Assembly (NCBI GenBank): GCA_039090855.1
Contig: CM077024.1
Span: 68,574,594 to 68,638,593, forward strand
Source of the DNA: Macrothele yani
Taxonomy: Eukaryota > Arthropoda > Arachnida > Araneae > Macrothelidae
Reading direction: 5' to 3'
Length of the DNA stretch: 64,000 nucleotides
Made by a program: the position numbers and the translations under genes. Below are positions 44,936 to 56,389 of this stretch, piece by piece (position 1 is the stretch's first letter; each line of letters begins with the position of its first letter). The notes beneath the pieces were generated by a model that was not told the DNA's origin, did no database searches, and worked only from the letters and a program-made list of their open reading frames with translations.

Positions 44936-45590
44936 TTTCTTCAAACAAAGATCTTTGCTCTTTACACGTTTATAAGTGAGTCACGGAAAAATTATCATTG
45001 GCAGTCACCGGGTGTCGAACCCAGGGTCTTCCAGTTACGCGCCGGATATGCTTCCGCTACACCATAGCGGCCTCGAATTCCTCCGGACTCACACACGCTA
45101 ACTGCCAAGCCAATTTGGCAGGTTGCTTCTTGGAGCCCCACACAATGCTGGGGATTCACCAAAGATGGTAAGCAGCAACTGAAGAAATAATTAGAAGGCG
45201 AATGAATAAGTAATACAGACCTTTAACGTATACCAGGAACATCAAACAAAGATCTTCGCTCTTTCCACGTTTATAAGTAAGTCACGGAAAATTATCATTG
45301 GAAGCCACCGGCAGTCGAATCGAACCCAGGGTCTTCCAGTTACTCGCCGGATATGCTTCCGCTACACCACAGCGGCCTCGAATTCCTCCAGACTCACACA
45401 TGCTAACTGCCAAGTCTGGAGGAATTCGAGGCTGCTGTATTGTAGCGGAAGCATATCCGGCGAGTAACTGGAAGACCCTGGGTTCGACTCTCGGTAGCGG
45501 CCAATGCGAATTTTTCCGTGACTCACTTATAAACGTGGAAAGAGCAAAGATCTTTGTTTGATGTTCCTGGTCCACGTTAAATGTCTGTAT
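44936..45590. mobile_element. SINE-A cluster: two minus copies and one inverted plus copy
   Basis: Bounded by an identical 11-bp target duplication TAATTATTAAT (44925-44935 and 45591-45601), which is LINE coding sequence. Inside are three tRNA-like heads: 45000-45073 (minus), 45301-45377 (minus) and 45430-45502 (plus). Each is followed by the same body (TTTCCGTGACT, CTTATAAACGTG, AAGATCTTTGTTTGA). The second and third are head to head around a 20-nt loop (45394-45413). One duplication for all three suggests a single insertion of a preformed multimer. Confidence 0.88.
45430..45502 (+). promoter_or_regulatory. tRNA-Thr-like Pol III promoter head of SINE-A
   Basis: The head folds as a tRNA: acceptor GCTGCTG region with TAGCGGC, box A around TTGTAGCGGAAGC, anticodon arm CCGG-CGAGTAA-CTGG giving anticodon AGT (Thr), and box B GGGTTCGACTC. 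In the copy at 45000-45073 the anticodon position reads CGT. Boxes A and B would recruit Pol III. It has no proper tRNA 3' end and is embedded in a SINE body, so it is not a tRNA gene. Confidence 0.7.
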
Positions 45591-47238
45591 TAATTATTAA
45601 TGTCCTTTTTTTATCCTGATGTATATTTAGGTACTACTTTGGTAATTTTCAAATCATCAGGAAAAATTCCTGTTTGAAACACTAAATTAAAAATTACAAG
45701 TAGAGGATCAACAATGATATCAGCCACATGTTTAACTACCATGGGGTGAATATCATTTGGTCCTGGACCAGAACTGGATTTGATTTGATATAGTGATTAA
45801 TAATTCCTCGCGGGAGATGCTTGATAAGTAAAAGTATTTGTAGAGTACGATTGCTTGAGATTATTTGTAAAGAGTGTTTAAATTTTGCTTGGTAGTTATT
45901 GGAATTGTGACGAAATGGTTATTGAGTAACGTCACTATTTTGTGTTTGTCATTAATTTTGATATTGTTTGAGTCACTCTATTGATGTATTATTAGATTTC
46001 TTCTCAAGTAAAAGGTTGAGATATTTCCAAGTGAGCTTTGAAGAGTTTTGAGAAAAAATATTTCTATAACAGTTGCGCTTTTTAGAATTTAAATTATTTC
46101 TGTATATTTTGAAGTTAGAAAAATCTGATTGTTCCCTCGTTTTAACGAATTTTGAATAGAGTCTGTTTTTTTATTGATATTATTCATTAAGGTGTTTGTT
46201 ATCCAAGGCTTTCGATATTTTTATATGATTTATTATTATTCGTAATTTTAACAAAAGTATTGTCATAAAGTTCTTTAAAAATTTTATAAAATGCTTTGTA
46301 CATTGTAGTAGGTGAGTCATTATTTACAATATCATGCCAGTTAAGGTCACCAAGTATAGTTTTAAATGAGTCCAACTTGCATTTATTAATCGTATTTTAT
46401 AACGTTCATGTGTTCTAATGCATTGAGGGGAAGAATTGTGTATGAAAAAATTGGCAAATGATCACTAATATGATGTTGAAGGATGCCAGATACAGTGGGA
46501 TTTACCAGTATATTAGTAATACACAAGTCAATCGTAGTTTGTGTTGTGGGCGTTATTTTTGTTGGATATAGTATTGTATTTATGAAACCAGACGAATGGA
46601 GTGTAATATTTAATTTAGGGACGTTAGGGCTACCCCGGGAGACATCGATATTTAAATCTCGCATAAGAACAGTTTTTTTATTTATTAGATTAGAATATTT
46701 AAAGAACTCATCCAGAGTAATTAGGAATTCATTAAATTTAGAGCTTGGCGGTCTATAGCAAACTGAAAGTACATAGTGATTATTTTGTATAGTTAAAAAC
46801 TCCACATCTGAATTAATAAAAGTAAATTCAAGAACCACAGAAAAGTATTGATGTTGATTATGAACAAAGGTTACAAACCCTCCACCCCTTGTAGGATTCC
46901 TGTTTAAGTCAAAAATATTATAATTGTTCAATTGAAGTGAGTATTCACCTGGAGGAGAACCAGGTTTCAGTAATACGAATAATATTTATTTCTGAAGTAA
47001 TTAACTGAAATAAGGATTCCAACAGTGTTATCTTCTTAGTTACAGAACAGGCGTTTAAATGAATAAGTTTAAATGTTGGGTCGAGTTAGTTGTTAAAATA
47101 TGGTTTAGTCCATCGAGAGTGAAATAATCATCTGTCATTAATGTGGATATCACTTCCACTCTTATGCCAGTTCAAAATCCCTTTCTAGACCCCCCCCCTT
47201 CCCCTTGTTCTCTGAATCCCCACTTCCATTCCCTCATC

Positions 47239-48071
47239 TCAAGCCTGTGATTTCAAGTCAAGGCCATATTGTACCAAATCATTCACAATATAAATTCTTT
47301 TTTTCAGTTCATCTTCTGTTGCCTTTACATACCAACCACCATTCCAAATCCAAGTATATTTAAGTCTGCCCTGATGAACAAGAGTTCTTTCTTGCCAGAA
47401 GAGCCGTCTATAACAAGGAATTAAGTTTTCATTTAAGAAGATTCTGGTAGCTGGTAAACTAGGATCTGAATATGAATTCAGAACAAGTGCTTTCCTCTTT
47501 GACATCCATAAATTTCTTACTGGCCTAGACCTGAACTTAATAATAATAATAGAATCTTGTGTTTTGCCATATTTTGATGGGAGTGGGTGAGATATGTCAA
47601 TATCAGATTGTTGAGGAACTTCTATTTGAAGTTTTTTTGCCAAAATGTCTATATGCGAAATTAGGTGTAGATCACTGTCAATATTTGTGAGATCAAGTCC
47701 ATGGATTTCGATATTTCTATTATGATGATACTGATTAAGCTCATTTAATTCAACTCTCGTGAATCTACCTCCTGTTTTGTAACTTGATTAGTTCTGGTAG
47801 CAATTTCTAGATTTTTTTGTAAGTCCCTATCAAATTGTTCCAATAAGTTATATTTAGAAATAAGATTATCATATTTTTCATTTAATAAATCAACAGTACA
47901 TTTTTTGTCTCTAAGTTCTACCTTAAGTTCAGGAACAGTGTGTAATTTTAAATTAATTTCGGTTAAGGCCAACTTCACAAAGTTCTCAAAATCAGTGCCT
48001 TTACCAGGAGGAATGGGTTCGGTGTTTTTATTTATAGCAGTTGTATTAGCTTGATTCCCCCTTCCCGTCAT
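47239..48071 (-). pseudogene. LINE ORF1: coiled-coil RNA-binding protein
   Basis: The N-terminal part (47745-48071, MTGRGNQANTT) has a Leu/Lys/Glu-rich stretch with heptad character (LKVELRDKKCTVDLLNEKYDNL) likely to form a coiled coil. After a one-base shift near 47745 the protein continues RNIEIHGLDLTNIDSD, then AKKLQIEVPQQSDI and IIIKFRSRPVRNLWMSKRK up to LVQYGLDLKSQA at the stop. The NIEIHG and IIIKF motifs are typical of ORF1 proteins in CR1/Jockey-like arthropod LINEs. It would coat element RNA as a multimer. One frameshift. Confidence 0.75.
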
Positions 48072-48169
48072 AGTATAATGTAACTATTATACCAACAAGT
48101 TAGTAAAATCATGCAATGCATTGATTATAATGCGCTTTCCAACATACCGGAAATCAGTACTCAAGCAAT

Positions 48170-48765
48170 GAGGATAATGGCAGTGGAATAAATCTCGGTC
48201 TTGTGTCCTGACCTATGATCCCTTTTCGATGATATTCAACAGAACCGGTTCAGCATACCTGCGAGATAACATCATAATGTTTTGTCGCAATCGCAGCATT
48301 TTTAGGTAAGTTATGATGCATAAGGGATATGGAATAGATCCCGCTTCTGTATCCCAACCTTTGACCCCATTTCGCCCATTTTCAAGAGGATTCGTTCCCA
48401 GCAGGCCCCTACAACATACTAACAATTCATCCAAATCGAAACAGTTGTACGTAAGTTATGACGCATAATGGCGATGGAAGTGATTCCGCTCCTATGTCCT
48501 GACTTTTGACCCCATTTCGTTTTCAATAGGGGTTGTCTCCAGGTGGTTACCACATACTAAAATTTCATCGAAATCGAACCTTTTTTACGTTAGGTATGAC
48601 ACATAAGAGCGGTGGAATGGATCCCGCTCCTATGTCCTGACCTTTGACCTCATTATTTCGCTCATTTTCAATAGGGTTTCTTCCCATGTGGTCCCCTACC
48701 ACATACTGAAATTTCATCGAAATCGAACGACAGTTACGCGAGTTATCGTGCGGACGGACATACGC
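48170..48765 (+). repeat. Tandem array of about 125-bp units (left)
   Basis: About four diverged units share TTATGACGCATAAGG, GGATCCCGCTCCTATGTCCT, GACCTTTGACC, TTTTCAATAGG and AAATTTCATCGAAATCGAAC. The array ends in GAGTTATCGTGCGGACGGAC. No coding capacity. Confidence 0.88.
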
Positions 48766-49100
48766 ACACAACGCGTGACGTAATGAGGCAGATGGGAATC
48801 GCGACCATCTGCTCGGAAGAGTGTGACGTCATCAAACTTTAATAGGATCCACACACAACGCGTGACGTAATGAGACAGATGGCGTGACCACGCGCAAGCA
48901 TCAAATGGGACGACGCCATGACACTACACTGAAAACGAGGTGATTCGTTATGGTTATTTAACCCACTAAACGAATTTTTCTAAAGTCGATATCAAGCTAA
49001 ATCGATTTCTAGTACCAGAAATCGGTAGGTTAACAACTTTCAGTAAAATCCTTAGAGCCGTTTTCAAAATAAGATTTTCACAGATACAAGAATTGCTCCT

Positions 49101-50118
49101 TTAAGGTGGACGTCAAGTAATTTTGCTTCCTATACTTACAATGGAAAAACGTCTCTACACATTTTCTTCACAATCAATGCGTTTATAATGAATTAGCTTT
49201 AACTGGTAGTTGTTGTAGTAGTTATAATGAACAAGCTTAACTGCTAGTAATGTTGTAGTAGTAGTGATTTATGATGAATAAAGTCTTATGCAGGTTGTTA
49301 ATAGTAACACTTAATGAAAGAGACCTAACAGCCAGACAGAGGTCTGACAAAACTATGAACTGAGAAAAACGTACTTACGAAGAAAACCTTTTATTAGGGA
49401 AACTCCTGGTATTATCCACACACACTTCATACGTCACACAACTATTCGATATCTGGCTCTCACATATAACGAAGTTCCTCTCACATAAACGAAGCTCTCT
49501 TTACACCAAACGAAGATCTCTTTACACATAAAACAAAGCTCTCCCTACGCACATCAACAAAAAGCTCTCCTTGGTATCGTTGAACGCGCCTATTTATACT
49601 GCCTACCACCACGTCATGACTTACACTCATTGCCACATATCATTCAGCGGGAGAAATAACATCTCGTTAAGTAAGAAGATAATTTACATAGGAAAATAAA
49701 ATAACCAGAGATAGTAAAATCAAAAGGAAACTGAATCTAGAGTATACGTTACACGTTCCCAAGGATGAAAATTTTGACAGCGAATAAAATAGCTTCATTT
49801 TATAACTTGGAGCACTTAATTATAACTTGGAGCACTAAAACATAACCATGATTATGAAATCCAACATTTATTTGTTTACTGACGTCATCAAAGTACAGGT
49901 CGCGCCGGTTTCAACACCACCAAAGGAAACGTTATTGTTTTTTAATTAAATTATGGTTATGTTTTAGAAAATGTTAAGTATTCCAAGTTATGATATGAAG
50001 TTATTTTAATCGATGTTCAAATTTCCATCCTTGGGAACACACTAATTGTGAAGGAAATGTGTAGAAAAGTTTTTCCATTGGAAATATAGGAAGCAAAATT
50101 ACTTGACGTCCACCTTAA
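49101..50118. mobile_element. Non-autonomous TIR element flanked by TTAA
   Basis: Ends GGTGGACGTCAAGTAATTTT (49105) and its complement (to 50114), with TTAA on each side (49101-49104 and 50115-50118). The inverted repeats extend well over 150 bp once the inserted LTR is ignored (GTTCCCAAGGATG, ATAACTTGGA, AAAACATAACCAT on both arms). No transposase. TTAA is the target of piggyBac-type elements, but the terminal bases do not prove that superfamily. Confidence 0.78.
49184..49753 (-). mobile_element. Solo LTR inside the TIR element
   Basis: On the minus strand it begins TGTAACGTATACTC at 49753, has a TATA box in GCAGTATAAATAGG and a polyadenylation signal (AATAAA, complement at 49390-49395), and ends near 49184. 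CGTT occurs at both edges (49180-49183 and 49754-49757) as a likely 4-bp target duplication. About five 21-26-bp repeats (GAGAGCTTCGTTTATGTG-like, 49456-49570) lie between the TATA box and the polyadenylation signal. No internal gag-pol is present. Ends are not perfectly TG...CA, so boundaries are approximate. Confidence 0.72.
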
Positions 50119-50570
50119 TAGTATGAGATAAGGGTGATGGTATGTATCCCGATCTTATGTCCTGAACTTTGACCCCATTTGTCCCATTTTCAATAGGCTT
50201 CCTCTCCAGGTGGTCCCCTACCACATATTAAAATTTCATCGAAATCGAACTATTTTTACGTACGTTATGACGCATAAGGGAAATGGAATGCATCCCGCTT
50301 CTAACATCCTGACCTTTGACACCACTTCACCCAGTTTCAATGTGGTGCGTCCCCAAGCGCCCTACTACATACTAAAATTTCAATGAAATCGAACCATATT
50401 TACGCAGGTTATGAGGCATAAGGGCAACGGAATGGATCCCGCTCCTATGTCGTGACGTTTAACTACATTTGTCCCAATAGGGTCTGTCCCCAGGTGTTCC
50501 CCTACCACATACTAAAATTTCATCGAAATCGAACCATTTTTACGTGAGTTATCGTGCCGAAAGGCGGACG
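50119..50570 (+). repeat. Tandem array of about 125-bp units (right)
   Basis: Same family and orientation as 48170-48765: about three and a half units with GGATCCCGCTCCTATGTC, CCCATTTTCAATAGG and AAATTTCATCGAAATCGAAC, ending GAGTTATCGTGC and a GGCGGACGG tail. The TIR element lies directly at its start. Confidence 0.88.
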
Positions 50571-51688
50571 GAAAAAGCTGGAGCATATACGCTTCTTAAA
50601 CCTACGGTTGGAAAGCGCAAAAAAGATATGTGTTTTGTCTTTCTTTTGAAAATAAAATCTCTTCTACACAAAATACACCTGGGGAAGACCAAAGGACTAG
50701 TAAAAACTGTCAATGATGTTCTTTGCTATCAATATATCTGTCTTTCACCCCAGGTTTTTTGATCACATAGTTTAAGTTCCATATATCAGGAAACGATATA
50801 AATGTTGAAGAATTAGTTAATAGTATCACTGTAAAATTCTCTTTTGCAGTGCCAGAACGAGATCACAGATGAGAGCATAAGACAAGTTCCAGAAGTTGAC
50901 GTTAAGGAAGTATATCCGACAGGAAAAAATGTAATTGCTTAACAGTAAAATCTAAAAAGTACCGTCTTCCTTAGGATTTGTTTAGATTGCAAACATTCGA
51001 AAGGTACGCACGTTCTGAAATATATGCCTTTTCCAATGCTGTTGACAGATATAATTACACAGGCTGCCGACGACGGCACAGAGCATTTAAGGACTCAGAA
51101 TTATGAAGAAAAGCAAACTTTGTTGTTGTTTTTAATTCTGGTTTAAGCCAGCTCGGGTGCAAAAATAAACACTAGATGCCAATATACAAAGCTTTTTGCA
51201 TATAAGATTATCCTTTTCACTATATCCAACAAGTACATTAAGAGCCTTTAAAAAACCCAACCCAACCATAGACGTTACTTGACTTGACTGCCAAGTAACC
51301 TGAGATGCACGGCTGAAACAAAACTATATAAAGTACCAAGATTCATGTTTGTGGCTGTATAGATTCATTTGACTACCTATAATCTTCCTTGACAGCTTGC
51401 TGACAACGAGTGTGCAAAACAAAATAAGCTCAGGGCGAAATTGGTGAATTGCTGGGTTCTTTATATATTCCCCAAAGGACAAACGTCTCATAAGTTTTTG
51501 ATTATGTGGAAAGTTATATTTGTTTCTGTTAGAAGAGTACTAAATATGTTCCTAACAGTAATTAACAGAATTTTGCGTCATTCTTATGTACTGAATAACA
51601 AAATTTACATCAAAAATCAATGAAAAAGGAATCCCCATGAAGAAATAATTCTTCATCAGTACATAGCTGATACGCATGTGAATATAAA
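50571..51688. other. No gene recognised
   Basis: Short frames only. Confidence 0.5.
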
Positions 51689-51690
51689 TA

Positions 51691-52903
51691 TTAGGGATAT
51701 GCAAAAGTTTCCGCCGGCCCCGCTAGCCGGCGCTGTAGGTGTCTTACCGGCCGGCGACCAGTGCTGTCAGTTCGTACATGAAGCCAAGCATGTCGGTCGA
51801 TAAATTTCATTTGCGGCGCTGTTTATTATTCATGTTTAGTTAATTGAAAAGTGCGAGTGAAGCGTACTGTTCAATATGTCAGGCGTATTGCGAAACGGTT
51901 ATGGGGGAGCAGACGCGTTGGGAATGGTTTGCCAGGTTTAAGAAAGGTTATCTAAGCTTGGAAGATAAGCCACGTGCAGGTAGACCGCAGGAACTCGTAG
52001 ACGAGGTGCTGGAATTGTTGCTGCAAGAAGATGCCACACAATCAACCGCGCAACTGAGGAAACGTTTAAAAGTGGCTCAATTGACGGTGGTACGGTGTCT
52101 ACAAGCCTTGGGAAAGACCCAGAAGGTTGGTAAGTGGGTTCCGCATACTTTAAAGAAGCGTAATATTGGTCAACGATTGGGTATCTGCATGTCGTTGCTG
52201 AAGAGGTTTCGAGGGAAGAATTTCTTGTTGAAGGTTGCCACCGGAGATGAAAACTGGGTCTATTGCGACAACCCTGTACGCAAGCGATCCTGGGTCGACC
52301 CAGGCCAGCCATCAGCATCCACTGCAAAGCAAGATATCCACGAGGAAAAGGTGCTGTTGTGTGTGTGTGTGGTGGGATATTCATGGAGTGCTGTACTTCG
52401 AACTGTTGAAACCGGGCGAAACAATCACTGCAGAACGATATAGCGATCAGTTGATGAAACTAATCACCGTAATCGAGCAAAAACGCTCATTAACAGGTAA
52501 AGGACGCCGCTCAGTCATCCTGTTACACGATAATGCCAGACCACATGTCGGTGTCTCCACGAAATCAACCCTTGAACAGTTACACTGGGAGGTTTTACCG
52601 CACTCGGCTTACTCCCCGGATGTTGCACCCTCAAACTTTCATCTGTTTCGCTCTATGCAACATGCCCTAACCCAACAGCGGTTCACCATAGTTTCAGAGG
52701 TGGAAAATTTCGTCACTGCGTTCTTCAGCTCAAAACCCGAGTCCTTCTATCACAGGCACAGGGGCATTCATTTGCTGCCTGAAAAATGGCAAAAGGTCAT
52801 TGATGCTAACGGCCAACATTTCGTTGAATAAATGTGTACTGGTTTCCTGATTGTTTCTGCCGCCTTTCTCCTTAAAACGGCGGAAACTATTGCATACCCC
52901 TAA
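51691..52903 (+). mobile_element. mariner-like transposon
   Basis: Inverted ends TTAGGGATATGCAAAAGTTT (51691) and TTAGGGGTATGCAATAGTTT (complement ending 52903), with TA outside each (51689-51690 and 52904-52905). 1.21 kb. One transposase relic with only a few breaks. Confidence 0.92.
51790..52831 (+). pseudogene. mariner transposase with D34D changed to D34N
   Basis: ATG 51790 opens MSVDKFHLRRCLLFMFS, then a TAA at about 51841, then KSASEAYCSICQAY, the helix-turn-helix region and LEDKPRAGRPQEL. KVGKWVPHTL is the mariner WVPH motif. GDENWVYCDNP supplies the first Asp. At 52353-52370 a GT repeat has probably gained one unit, shifting the frame within KVLLC. The rest reads KGRRSVILLHDNARPHVG (second Asp) and YSPDVAPSNFHLF, where the third Asp of APSDYHLF is Asn. 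It ends at the natural C-terminus (52831). One stop, one shift and a lost catalytic residue. Confidence 0.9.
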
Positions 52904-52905
52904 TA

Positions 52906-53692
52906 TTTGTACAAATTCATACACTTGGCCGGAAGACATCACTCAAAAATAATTATCATATGTCAATGCAGAAATATGCGATTCTGTTGAAGACATCTTT
53001 CGATAATTTAATTTCATGAAGGCAACTTGCAGCGAGTGAGATTTATAATGCCAAAAGTGAGGAAGTGAAATCTACACTGCTGAAAACAGGAAATTGCTAC
53101 TGTTTCTTCCGTTCTAGTTCCCCAGTAAACGATTGTTGAGTATCTGATTTCTTCGGTAAAAATTGTCACATACTTAGAATGAGTTTAATATCTAAACTCT
53201 TCTTAAATTCGATTGCAGTTTAGTGACGTAACACGTACTGAGTCAAGTGAAATAACATTTTCATCGATGAAGTGAAGTATTCAAAATTTGATCGTCTCCT
53301 CCACTTTTCTAATGATCTTCGCTAGAAAATTCAAGTACTGCCTGCATACACTGAAAAACCAGACCACTGTAGTGGCAATGTTTTTGGTTTCGTTTTACCC
53401 CACATTGGTTTAAAGGTGGTACGGAAAGTGATGGAATCCATTTTCCAATCTGTTTCACTCTTAAATCCTTACATAAAACAAAAAAGGGTTCATTTACTTC
53501 GTGTGTGCGGATTTTGTTTTATAAAAACCTATAATAATAAATGAATAAACAAGAAAACATGTATTTGACTCATTCTTTTATCCATCTAGTTGATTTTTTG
53601 TTTTTGTTGAACATAAACAGAAAACAAGTGAGTGTTTTACCGTTTAAGTGCTGTTTGAAAATTACAGTTTGTTTTGAATAAATTCAGGAAAG
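52906..53692. other. No gene recognised
   Basis: AT-rich, no features. Confidence 0.5.
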
Positions 53693-53703
53693 AAATTACA
53701 ATA

Positions 53704-53927
53704 TTTTTTTTTTTTTTTTGATTGGAGGTTTAACGACCACCGTGAGCAACTCAATGGGCTATAAGCAGTCGCCCGTCCCTTATTTAGGATCACTGGTTCC
53801 AGGGAAGGGAGAGAGCCAGTGCCGTAAGACAAACACAACAACCATGCCTCACCGGGATTCGAACCCGGACCCCGTTCGGACGAATGATCAGAGACCATCG
53901 CTTAGACCACTGCGCCACCGGGGCGGC
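53704..53927 (-). mobile_element. SINE-B, best-preserved copy
   Basis: Minus strand: head CCGGTGGCGCAGTGGTCTAA with box A (TGGCGCAGTGG), box B GGGTTCGAATCCC, a body of about 120 bp and a 16-nt A-tail (T-tract 53704-53719). Flanked by near-identical 11-bp repeats AAATTACAATA/AAATTACGATA (53693-53703 and 53928-53938), the expected LINE-mediated target duplication. Related copies at 17011, 18268 and 32311. Confidence 0.92.
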
Positions 53928-53939
53928 AAATTACGATAT

Positions 53940-54451
53940 GGAGTCTTCCCCACCGAATCATCCTCATTTCAATGAATAACGATTAAATGTCACAGGTATT
54001 TTAAACTAAAGTGGTTTTCTCAATGTGAACTACATTTCATTTCAGGGAAAATGTTTGGATTGATGTGAATTATTCTTACAGAATCGTGATTTTGATCTTT
54101 GTGGGACATTGGACGGAGGAAACTTCATTTCATGAATAAAATACAGTTTCTTCTTAATTCTCCAGTACTGCGAATTAAATCGCGTAAAGGGATAGCATAT
54201 TCATTACTGTTTTGAATTTGTTGGAATATTAAAAGATTTCATCACGTTAAAGTTTTATGAACCTACGAAATCTTTAGTTTTTCTGAAAGAGTTAATTAGG
54301 GGAATTTTTCTGAGTGTATAGCTGTGTTAACGTTTGGCACTCTCATTAATTTACTCGCCGAGAAACCTAATTTGAATTTATTTTGTTCGAAGTTTTCTTA
54401 TTGGATAAACTGAACTCCTGAGAAGTGAGATCGGGAAGGATTTAAATGCGC
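53940..54451. other. No gene recognised
   Basis: AT-rich, no features. Confidence 0.5.
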
Positions 54452-54880
54452 TGTAACGTATACTCTAGATTCAGGTTTTTTTTTTTTTTTTTACTATCTC
54501 TTGTTATTTTATTTTCCTAGGCAAATTATCTTCTCACTTAACGAGATATTATTTCTCCCGCTGAATTATATGTGGCAACGAGTGTAAGTCATGACGTGGT
54601 GGTATGCAGTATATATAGGCGCGCTCAAGTATGCCAGAGAGGTTCGTTGTGTATAGGATAGGTTCTTCCTAATTATTGTGATGCGATTCTACGAAAGTTC
54701 GGTCTAACAGTAGTTGTGTTATGTAGGAATGTGTATTGAGTAATACCAGGAGTTTACCAATAAAAGGTTAAAAGTGAGTACGTTTTCTTAGTTCATTTTA
54801 TTGTCAGACCTCTGTCTGGCCGTTAAGTCTATTTCATTGAGTGTCTTATCTAAACAAACTCTAGCACTTTGATGATTAAG
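54452..54880 (+). mobile_element. LTR copy 2 (solo or fragment)
   Basis: Starts TGTAACGTATACTCTAGATT as in the LTR at 49184-49753. It contains TATATATA at 54610-54617, AATAAA at 54759-54764 and the shared segment GTCAGACCTCTGTCTGGC. Only about one of the short repeats seen in the other copy is present. Beyond about 54840 the two copies diverge, so the 3' edge is uncertain. No primer-binding site or gag-pol follows. Confidence 0.72.
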
Positions 54881-56389
54881 CACACTTTAGCTACGTCAAG
54901 TAACCTTTCAATAACCCTAACGTGACTTAAAGTGAGCTTTCCTGCACGACAAGACCAGAGGAGAAACCTATTCATTATAGCGCTGAATACTGCAAGTATA
55001 TAGCAAAAGAAAAATGAATATTTCAAACGAATATCTGCTTTATTTCTTGAACAACTCTCATAAATTCTGAGAACCCTATTATTACTCAGCTGCACCTCGC
55101 ACAGAATCTTCGAAAATTGAACTCTGAAATCGAAAGCGTAATAAACAAAAGATAATAATGTACAGAGTGAAATATGAAAGAAGACTCACAAATATTAGCT
55201 TCCACACCCTTACAGTGTTTGTAATACATGTTGATTTGTATTTTGTCGCACGAAGTACGTTTTTTTTTTTTGAGGCGTTTTTCTTCAAGAGTCGATTGCG
55301 ACATTTACTTCTTTTAGACAACATGCATTTGCTGCTCACTGTCGTATGGAGGGGATAATCTCTCGTGACCTTCATAATACATAAGATATTACAGTTACGC
55401 TCTACGTCATTACCCTTCTTTTCATTAAAGGTTAGTAATATAACTATTTATTTCCTAAATTCTCCACTTCCTTCGTATATTCGATCATACTGAACTTTTG
55501 CTTCATGTAAGATCTTCACACAAGTTATAACCCAATTCATTTTGCAAAAAACGTTTTTATGTTAATGAAGATATTCTCCCAACAGGCCAAACCTCGGTAC
55601 TGCAGTGTCCAATGTACTTTTATGAGTTTTTTAAATTAACAATGCATCAGTGGTTTCTTTCTAAAGTAGCAACCGGTGATTCTTTTTAATGAAGTTCATT
55701 AAAGCTGTCACATAAGCATCTTAGTTTAACCCGTCTGCATCTTTTACTCAAGAGACCTGCAAAAAACAAAAATTATCGGTCCCTTCCACCTTCATTTTTT
55801 TCACTAACAGCAACAGCTACTTCATGAAATGTCAAATTGTGTAACATTTTCATCCATTATTTGTATACATAACGGGATATTTTATTCGTGAGGGAGCTTA
55901 AAAAATAAAAATATATGCACGATAACTCGATTATACGTAACGGGGATTTTGTTCATGAGGAAAATTAAAAAGTCTGGATATATGCACTGTAACACAATAC
56001 TAATGCATCTACGTGCAGCATGACAACATAGGTTCATACAAAACAAATAAAGCATCAGTTGAAAAGGAAAGGAAAAAAATAATAAGTCTGACACAACAAA
56101 AATAAATGCAATCCTCGCTTTTCCCCTTACATTATTTTGTAAAATCGTCCTTGCATAAAATGTTTTTATAGCTTTATGTATAATACAGCGAAGATTTTCT
56201 CATTAAAAATTTATGGAAAATGTGGATGTTAGGATTTGGCGAAACACAGTTAACTTCCGACCGAATCCATTTTATTTTATAATACCGCTTTCTTTCAGAT
56301 ACTTATTTGAACGAATTTCTCAAAATATTCTTTCGTTCCATGAGGTTTCAAATATTATACTCAGTTCTCATTGTAAGTTAACGCATATA
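54881..56389. other. No gene recognised; source of a templated segment
   Basis: AT-rich with short frames. Positions 55458-55516 are identical, in reverse complement, to 57159-57217 inside the Tc1-like element downstream. Confidence 0.6.

Larger units (their letters stand above)
43607..47095 (-). pseudogene. LINE ORF2: endonuclease and reverse transcriptase
   Basis: Endonuclease: FKLIHLNACSVTKK, IIRITETWFSS (catalytic Glu), RGGGFVTFVHN, VLSVCYRPPSSKFNEF, LMRDLNIDV (usual GDFNID), TTIDLCITN and HHISDHLPIFSYT (46386-47095). Reverse transcriptase: NNYRSIANLSIFSKISEKLV, NQFGSQLNKSIELAV, FFLDLTKAFDTP (motif A), SGVPQRSVLGPLFFNIYIND (motif B) and NLILYADDTTLLF (motif C, 44360-44944). Then an in-frame TAG at 44360, SSNELLINYNKSK, LNYLGIVFHN and the C-terminal block ending GPEFWNSLLAELI (43607-43849). 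A SINE cluster splits the frame at 44935/45591. Catalytic residues largely survive. Confidence 0.85.
43607..48110 (-). mobile_element. CR1/Jockey-like LINE, near full length, interrupted by SINEs
   Basis: Minus strand from about 48110 to 43607: an ORF1 with a coiled-coil and a nucleic-acid-binding-like C-terminus, an ORF2 with endonuclease, reverse transcriptase and C-terminal domain, and a very short 3' tail with a TTACTTAGTAA-type repeat at about 43610. Length without the 655-bp insertion is about 3.85 kb. Stops and shifts are spread through both ORFs. The most complete LINE of this clade in the window. Confidence 0.82.

Noticed and set aside
45000..45502. Functional tRNA genes
   Set aside because: The tRNA-like heads are fused to SINE bodies, occur in repeated copies with a shared target duplication and lack proper 3' ends or terminators.
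51938..52384. 148-codon minus-strand frame
   Set aside because: Antisense of the mariner transposase.
53704..53927. tRNA gene at the SINE-B head
   Set aside because: Box A and B are present, but the A-tail, body and target duplication show a SINE.
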